DNA from: Pyrenochaeta sp. MPI-SDFR-AT-0127
Lineage: Eukaryota; Ascomycota; Dothideomycetes; Pleosporales; Cucurbitariaceae
Length of the DNA stretch: 64,000 bases
Reading direction: 5' to 3'
Assembly: GCA_020747015.1 (NCBI GenBank)
Contig: JAGTJM010000004.1
Location: 1 to 64,000, forward strand
This document shows positions 57,821 to 64,000 of the stretch, one piece after another. The translations under genes and the position numbers were made by a program. Each line of letters starts with the position of its first letter. The stretch's first letter is position 1. The notes under the pieces are model-generated. The model was not told the DNA's origin. It saw only the letters and a list, made by a program, of their open reading frames with translations, and made no database searches.

Positions 57821-58379
57821 TTAGGTACATGTTATGTGTACTATCATTTGGTCTGCGTTCAAGCATTTCTGCATTTCTTGCATTGGTATGGGGCGTTTTG
57901 GGACGGCAAAATGCATGAGGGGATAATGGCTATCGTCTGCAAGAAGTTGGCATTCCGTGTACGCTGCGTCAAGGGTGATGAAGTTGGTGTACAGCGTGAC
58001 ACAGTCAATGGAGCGCTCTATCCTTGGATTGATAAATCTCGGTAATATACCCCACCTCTATTCTTCGATTCAAACAACATCTCAGCTGTTTACACGTCAA
58101 ATTCTCCTACCCCCAATGTCGATAAAAAGTGTAATTCCTTCCGTGGATGGAAACAGGCTGGGACATAATTCGCCAACAAAAATGGCAGTGCCCATAATCA
58201 TTGCTCAACATCACAAGGTACGGACGTTCGGAAATTCGGGGCTTCAGGATGCGAATCGATATTTCTCGTAAGGAGCAGTCTTGGGCCTGGATGAGCTGAC
58301 GATTCGGTGTCCGGAATTGTCCTTTCCGGCTGGCACGTGCACCTATGTTGCTATCAGTCTCAAAGGCATCTATCCGCTT
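57821..58379. other. Intergenic region upstream of ERG2
   Basis: It spans the 3' end of the 2EXR-type gene and the ERG2 promoter. No gene or repeat is seen. The promoter part does not show a convincing copy of the sterol-response motif I know (TCGTATA-type). Confidence 0.45.
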
Positions 58380-58460
58380 CACTCCACTTCTACTTCTTCT
58401 GTTTTCCTTCTATCTTCACTCTCAGTCTATCGTTCTTCCACTCTTTTCCTTTCGGTTCAG
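58380..58460 (+). promoter_or_regulatory. Pyrimidine-rich leader of ERG2
   Basis: A nearly pure C/T stretch (CTTCTACTTCTTCTG...) lies directly upstream of the ERG2 ATG. CT-rich tracts of this kind mark transcription starts in many highly expressed fungal genes. Confidence 0.55.
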
Positions 58461-58470
58461 CTGACTAGCC

Positions 58471-59184
58471 ATGCACTTCCTCACCATCCTCAGCGTTGTG
58501 TTTGGTGCACTTGCCTCGCTAATGTACATTCTGGAGTCCCATCTTGAGAAATTCTATATCTTCACGCCATCCGAACTACATTCCCTTTCTCTGGAGGCCA
58601 TTGAAAAGTACGGTAATGATACCACATCTGTAGTAGCTCATATCGTATCTTCCCTCGACCATGCCCATGCTCCTCATGTCAACCTTGACGAAGAATGGAT
58701 TTTTAATAATGCTGGTGGCGCAATGGGCGCCATGTATATTATCCACGCCTCTATTACCGAGTATCTCATCATCTTCGGTACTGCTATCGGAACAGAAGGG
58801 CACACCGGACGACACACTGCGGATGACTTCTTTCACATCCTTCGCGGCGAGCAACTAGCCTATGCGCCTGGAAAAGGCATGTATGAGCCTGAGAGATACC
58901 CACAGGGCAGTGTCCATCACCTGAAGCGTGGTGAAGTGAAGCAATACAAAATGGAGACGGGATGCTTCGCATTGGAGTACGCAAGGGGCTGGATTCCACC
59001 AATGCTAGGTTTTGGATATGCTGATAGTAAGTTTGATGTTTAATCTTGCCATCAAGGGACGAATGAAAGAGAGGCTAATGATTGCAAAGCCTTCTCAAGC
59101 ACGTTGGACTTCTCGACCTTATGGCGGACCACGTGGGTTACAGGACGGGAAATGTTAGGGAATTTGGCAATGGGGAAGCTGTGA
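58471..59184 (+). CDS. ERG2: Sterol C8-isomerase (delta8-delta7)
   Basis: Ergosterol-pathway enzyme of the endoplasmic reticulum that converts fecosterol to episterol; relative of the mammalian sigma-1 receptor. Exons 58471-59026 and 59090-59184 (63-bp intron) give 216 aa, close to the usual length. An N-terminal membrane anchor (MHFLTILSVVFGALASLMYI) is followed by the family block FYIFTPSELHSLS, NNAGGAMGAMYIIHASITEY, FFHILRGEQLAYAPGKG, RYPQGSVHHLKRGEVKQYKM and ALEYARGWIPPMLGFGYAD. After the intron the protein ends TFSSTLDFSTLWRTTWV as expected. It is convergent with the GFA-family gene. Confidence 0.95.
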
Positions 59185-59302
59185 GAGACGATATGTTCAA
59201 AGCATGCATTGTTTCCCACGTATGGCATTATTTAATTTACTAAAAGCTTCCAACGCCCAGATTGCGAATAAATCACTCTGCGCATTTGTCGTAAAAGGCC
59301 TC

Positions 59303-59970
59303 TCACTTGATGGCTTTCCCACCGTCATTATTTTTGACCAAGTCCCTAACCCTTCCTTTGAAACTCCTCCCATCTTCCTTATTCAGCAACCATTTCTCGC
59401 CCTCGAACCCATCTGTAACTCCCGGAATCTCATTCTCGGTATAGATGTGATATCGTGGGTATCCCAGGACTTTACCCCAGCCACCAATTCTTGGAATATG
59501 CCTACCAAGCTCATCTTTCCACATATTTGCCTCATCTCGTTTCCCACATAGAACATCCTCGTCGAAGGCGCCAAGGTTAATTTCTACCATATTAGGTTCG
59601 GATACGTCGTGGAAGGTCAATGGGCTGCCGCACGTGCTGCAAAAACCGCGGGACGTGTTGGGTGAAGAGGTATAGGTTTTGTATGAGGCGTTTGAGGAAA
59701 GTGCAGGGGTGATGTTAGAGCTGGGAAAGCCACAGTTTTGCGGGAGGAGGGAACCAGAGTGTTTGCGGCACATGGTGCATTGGCATATTCCGTTCTCGTA
59801 GCAGAAAGTAAGTAGAATGCAGTTTTGAAAATGTGTACAACGTTGGCAAGAAGCAATATGCATACACTCAACGGAGGCCAATCTTGCTCAGTTGGAAATG
59901 TGATTGTAAAACGTACAGCACCACAAAGGCAGCCGCCTGAGATGCTGTCAGGACGAGACATTTCCGTCAT
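59303..59970 (-). CDS. GFA/CENP-V-type zinc-binding protein
   Basis: Member of the glutathione-dependent formaldehyde-activating enzyme family, a small zinc fold; the reaction is unproven here. Exons 59970-59866 and 59794-59303 give 198 aa. The zinc ligands are visible as GGCLCGAVRF (C14, C16), then CQCTMCRKHSGSLLP after the intron and RGFCSTCGSPLTF. FSVP-type strands and VEINLGAFDED complete the fold. The junction (TTGAGT|GTATGC...TACGAG|AAC, 71 bp) was chosen because it places CQCTMC at the expected distance; the acceptor GAG is unusual, so this junction is the weakest part. The ATG at 59970 is the second of two candidates. Confidence 0.82.
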
Positions 59971-60394
59971 TGTATCTCCAATGTAGTCGTGATGGCCAAA
60001 GAGAGCCTGAGGTGCGATGATTGGATCCAAATGGAGCACCGGCAAATTTGGGTAATGATGAAATGATGACAGCAGTCTAAGCTGTTAGAGAAGAAGGAAA
60101 CAAAAGGCATGATCATAGCCTGGGTGCGATGGATCACGCATCTGCAAGCTGACGTACGAGCTCCATGAGTGGCTGCTTGCTTGGACAACCATACGGAGAT
60201 TTTTCGAAGACCAATCATAGGATTGCATGGATGACACATGTCTTCGTTACTGCCCTTACAACATGGCCGCGATCTCAAACATTATGAAGTGCCAGTGACA
60301 GTTGATCCAATGAGGCTATAAGCAATCGAAACGTAAACAAGCCAATGCTCAATGTACAATAATTCCAAAGCCACTTGTAGCTCCTCGCGGCTCC
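59971..60394. other. 0.4-kb intergenic region
   Basis: It lies between the start of the GFA-type gene and the 3' end of NUF2, both on the minus strand. No gene or repeat is seen. Confidence 0.5.
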
Positions 60395-61904
60395 CTATAT
60401 GCTCTGTTCCATCTCTGTGACATATAGCTTGATATGGCTCTCCATCTTCAGGTATTCATCGTGAGCGGCGTGAACTTCGTTCTCGATGTTGTCCTTAAGC
60501 TCCGCCATCTTCTTCTCCGTCTGCTCAATACGAACGCGTCGCCTCTCCATCTCACGACCCTTTTCGCCCCTTTCCTCTGCGAGCTTCGAGTGTGTGTCTC
60601 GTAGCTCTTCCATGCGTTTGCGTGCGCGCTCGGCTTCCTCGTCGGCCTTGGTTTTTAACTTGTCTGTTCGTGCGTTGACGTTGCCTAATTGCTTTTGCAG
60701 AAGTCTCTCCTGCCGTTCAACTTCACGGACATTATTGCTACGGTCTGCTAGCGCATCTCTATGTCTCCCTGCCTTTGCCAATTCCTCTTCTTCTTTGGAG
60801 AGATCTGCTTGTACGTCGGTAAGTAATCGCGTACAGGAAGTGACGTCAGTTGTGACGACGGCAAACGAATCTGTCGATGTTTGAAGCGCACGAGCTCGGC
60901 GATCCAAGGCATCAATGTGTGATTTGTCACCAGTGAGTCGGTCGTTCAACTCGCGCAGCGAATCTTCCAACGCAGTGGGGCTTTGTTGTGTGTAAGGCTT
61001 CAACTTCAACACCTCACGCTGTACATTCTCCTTATTCTCGACCTTCTGCTGGAGCAACTCTTTCAGCCTGCTCTGCTCTGCTCGGGCACGCTCCAATTTC
61101 TCTGCGACCGCCTCTTGGCCTCGCTTTAGTTCCAGCAACCTATTCTTAAGTTCATTGTTCCGCTTTTCTTTTTCTTGCATCAGCTTCTGGGTTGCTGCGC
61201 GGTTGCGCTCGAGGTCGGCAAGTTGCATCTCCTTTGCTTGCTTGTCATCGTACAACTGCTCGATTCGCAGCTTGGTACGCTCAGCCTTGTTGAAGTGCTC
61301 GTCAATAACTTCGGTCTGCGATTCACGGAAGCGGATGAAGTTGATCATGTATGAGAAGATCTTGACTAGACGGCCGTGTGTAGGCTTGTACAGGTCGTTA
61401 AAGGTGAAGTCATGTATGCCGCACTATAATGGTTAGCTTTACATGATGCTGCATGCGCTGTTGTGTACGAAGCGTAACCGGTTGTCGAAACTCACCTCAC
61501 GCAAAAGCTTTCTCAGGGTCACGAAGAAGGCCATCAAGTCCCGGGTATCGCTCGTAAAGATCCTCTCTGCGTCACTGCCGCACATGTCTTCCGCAGCGGC
61601 GCGCATTGCGGGCGCAACGACTTCGCGCGTCGTGTTCATCAATAGCTCGGCAAGCCATTCGAACACCTTCTGGATGATTTGAGGATTTGGTTTTTGGAGA
61701 TCGGAGACACTAAAACTGATACCGATGTCTGTGATGCAGCCCGCAATCTCAACATCCGGCTATGGCAGTTAGCTATGTGCATGCTGACGGAGAGAAAACA
61801 CGGCATCATACTAGGGTCATGAAAGCATCGTGCTCGCTGGCAGCGGGGGCACGCTGATTATGTGAGGCAATGCGCGCAGTGCTCATGCGCGGGTTGAAAG
61901 ACAT
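60395..61904 (-). CDS. NUF2: Kinetochore protein Nuf2 (Ndc80 complex)
   Basis: Subunit of the Ndc80 complex, which links kinetochores to spindle microtubules. Exons 61904-61812, 61759-61496 and 61423-60395 give 461 aa; introns of 52 and 72 bp keep phase. The N-terminal calponin-homology-like head reads PDVEIAGCITDIGI, QIIQKVFEWLAELLM, FVTLRKLLREC and GIHDFTFNDLYKPTHGRLVK, typical of Nuf2. From about residue 150 it is almost entirely coiled coil (RIEQLYDDKQAKEMQLADLE; RVRIEQTEKKMAELKDNIE). The length matches fungal Nuf2 proteins. Confidence 0.94.
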
Positions 61905-64000
61905 GCCGAGCGTGCTAGAGCGCTATCAAGACGATTGTGTAGAATGGCGATATGGGGCTGGGTGTGGTGCTGTGGTGCTGTGGTGATGTGGTGATGTGGT
62001 GATGTTCCCATGCCGGGTGATGTTTGTTTACAAATCGTGGTTGCGGAGGAGCCAAACTGACCTTTCCTAATGCGGAATTGCTTGGGTGTTGAGTATGAGC
62101 AGTATTTATATAATTCTACATCACTGGGCAGTCTCAGTATAGCTTACCTGCTCAACAGCTGACTAGTTCCCGTCTAGCTATGCGGTGTCTCCGCTCATGG
62201 CATAAATGCAGAGTTTGACCTCAACCTACAATAGTATAGAGTTTGAAAACACCTTGATATTGCTCATCTAACCCTGCCCCTCGGCCCAGCAGCCTGCCAT
62301 TGCAGAATAAGAGCGTTCCGCGCCAGTTCTCTCAAGAGCACAGATGCTCGCTACGATGCATGTGTATGCTGCCCCGTTGTCGTGGCTGTTGTTGTGCACG
62401 CAGAGCTTCAGCTTGTGCCATCAGTGAGTTTGTCTGCACTGCGCGAGAAAGCCCATGGACATCAGTGCGATTGGCCAGAGCATCAAGGTTCGCTCCGCAT
62501 GTCTCCTTCAGGATTGAACTCCGGTAGTGGACGCCTGCCCAAGAGCTATTTCGCTTCTCAGTAGCCAATCTGTATGCTCGCAACCGTCCTTGTCAGAATA
62601 TCGACCAGACGTCATATGATGAAGCAGTGCAATCATGGCTGCGAACAAAAGATCTTCTGACACGGTGCTCGGCCGACTTTCTCAATGACGGTGCAGGAGT
62701 CATGCCCGCATGGCGTGGAGAAAGAAAGTTCAATGAGGTTTATTAGGCGCCGACTTCCCGGTATCGTTTCAAGGTGGGTGTGCATAGATTCGCACCAGTG
62801 AGGATAATGGTATTGATATGGTTGGAATCACCGCCTGCCCTCGACTGTGTGATTGAACACAAAGTGACCCCGAGGCAAGAATGCCCGAGGCGCCCCAAAG
62901 GGCCTCTGTTCTATATACGGTCCACTTAATGGCGGGCATGTAGCCGACGTTGGAGAGGTAAGACAAGATGAAACATGGCATCTCGCATTTGAGACACCAA
63001 CCTGCCACACCCAGCGTGGCGCTCTACACGTCTGTCCTCGACACGAAAAGGAGGAGTGTGTACAGCCGTCTGGTCCGTGGCCCGGAATCCATGTGCGAGG
63101 TGAGCGCGGAAGTGGTTGAGGAGACGCCCTGGGCCAGAGGAAGCGGCCAGATGCATGCTCAAAGCACGGGTACCTGTCGACGAGATCCACTTGGACGAGA
63201 GGGCAGCTGCAGGAGGAATGGGAATTTGGTGGGTTGATTGGAGCAGACGAGGGGCGTGTTTCCATGGACCGGGCTAGCGATGGTAGCGGTTGCTTGTCGT
63301 CGCTGCAAGTCCGACGTGGCTCTCCACCGCGGTGCTGGCTTTTTCAATACTTTGCGCAGCGGAGCCATGCACCGTCGCGCGATGCCAGCGAGCTGTGGCC
63401 GCCGCACGAAAGGCTGAGAGCCGTGGTCGAGAGATTGAAGCATGGTGGAGGGAGATGCTCTGCCAAAGGGAACTGGCCAGGCGGCGGGCATGATTGGCGG
63501 CGGGCATTGATGAGCGAAGCCCAGCGCCGGGGTCCCATGATGGGCGGCGGTGGCGTCCGTGTAGAGTAGCCGTACGAGGGCGACCATGGTCTGGCAGCTC
63601 GCGACGACCGGGCGATGCGGAGGGCAGGACGCTGCTAGCCACGACCAGGCGTTGGTCGCGCGTGGCCGAGCGATCGGCACGACAATCTGGATGAGCGTTA
63701 TGGCGTGCCAGTACGGCGCCGTGCCAGTCACACGTCGCGCTGGGCTGGGGAGGAGGGCCAGGCAAAAGCAGCGCCGCCGCCTGTGCTTGGGCAGGGAGCA
63801 GCGCCGACAGGGTTGAGCAATTCCCCGACACAAAAACGAAGGTTATATTTTTGGGCCTGCGTCCCTCGTGTGTGGTGGGGGGCAAAAAGGCCTGGCATCC
63901 GTCGTCACCGCAGGCTCGTCCCAAACGTGCAGACGGCCAGGCAAGTCGAGCGCCCGATTCCAAGGCCCTCGCGGTGGATCCCTTACATCACTCGCACACG
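61905..64000. other. 2.1-kb right-end region, no gene recognised
   Basis: This is the upstream region of NUF2 and beyond. The part after about 63,000 is GC-rich with long overlapping frames on both strands (one of 229 codons on the minus strand), but their Ala/Arg/Pro-rich content and mutual overlap look like GC-driven chance. It may be the promoter of a gene outside the window. Confidence 0.45.
61964..62003. repeat. 8-bp tandem repeat, five copies
   Basis: Five head-to-tail copies of GTGGTGMT, two with C and three with A at the seventh position, lie about 60 bp upstream of the NUF2 start codon. Confidence 0.85.

Noticed and set aside
63274..63963. 229-codon minus-strand frame at the right end
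   Set aside because: It is Ala/Arg/Pro/Ser-rich, overlaps equally long frames on other strands, has no motif and sits in GC-rich DNA where stops are rare by chance.
1..64000. tRNA genes, rRNA, CRISPR arrays or bacterial-type operons
   Set aside because: I saw no B-box-like GGTTCGANNCC in a tRNA context, no rRNA sequence and no regularly spaced repeats. The gene structure is eukaryotic, with introns throughout.

Overview
This window looks like nuclear DNA of a filamentous ascomycete (Pezizomycotina). A Dothideomycete/Pleosporales-type genome is my inference, not something the sequence proves. Almost every gene is interrupted by introns of about 45-95 bp with GTRNGT-type donors, CTRAC-like branch points and YAG acceptors. 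Housekeeping genes are typical of filamentous fungi (fungal homocitrate synthase of lysine synthesis, sterol C8-isomerase, Trs85, complex I 21-kDa subunit). The left edge is a TA-rich, stop-riddled retrotransposon relic of the kind left by repeat-induced point mutation (RIP).

Layout. 1-3360: RIP-degraded Ty3/gypsy-like relic with a readable minus-strand Gag zinc knuckle, into which a clean 286-bp solo LTR has inserted with a perfect 5-bp target duplication. 3528-9700: a small sugar/polyol-use group made of an MFS sugar porter (-), a xylitol/sorbitol-type dehydrogenase (+) and a Zn2Cys6 regulator (-); the shared 473-bp transporter/dehydrogenase promoter carries four copies of the inverted CGG-N2-CCG site. 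12185-21047: a large low-complexity protein, ATP synthase subunit f (with a 15-nt microexon) divergent from complex I NDUFS4, and a secreted SGNH hydrolase. 23254-30402: poorly conserved genes, some unresolved, and an FMN-binding PNPOx-like protein. 31329-46724: dense housekeeping block with Pol delta subunit 3, tubulin cofactor D, a four-TM membrane protein, a CCA-adding enzyme fused in frame to a Tti2-like domain, Trs85 and an OTU deubiquitinase. 47531-61904: D-amino-acid oxidase, homocitrate synthase, IPP isomerase, a GNAT protein, a 2EXR/F-box-like protein, ERG2, a GFA-family protein and NUF2. 61905-64000: no gene recognised.

How the genes relate. Most are independent housekeeping genes, often in divergent pairs that share short promoters (ATP17/NDUFS4, POLD3/TBCD, CCA1-TTI2/TRS85, OTU/DAO). 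IPP isomerase and ERG2, both of the sterol route, lie about 5.5 kb apart. The two most unusual items are (i) the CCA1-TTI2 fusion, whose joining depends on a non-canonical GC-AG intron containing the stop codon that would otherwise end the CCA enzyme, and (ii) the regulator-linked sugar module with its clustered CGG-AA-CCG sites.

All exon structures were derived by eye from splice signals, reading-frame continuity and remembered family motifs. No alignment or database search was run.
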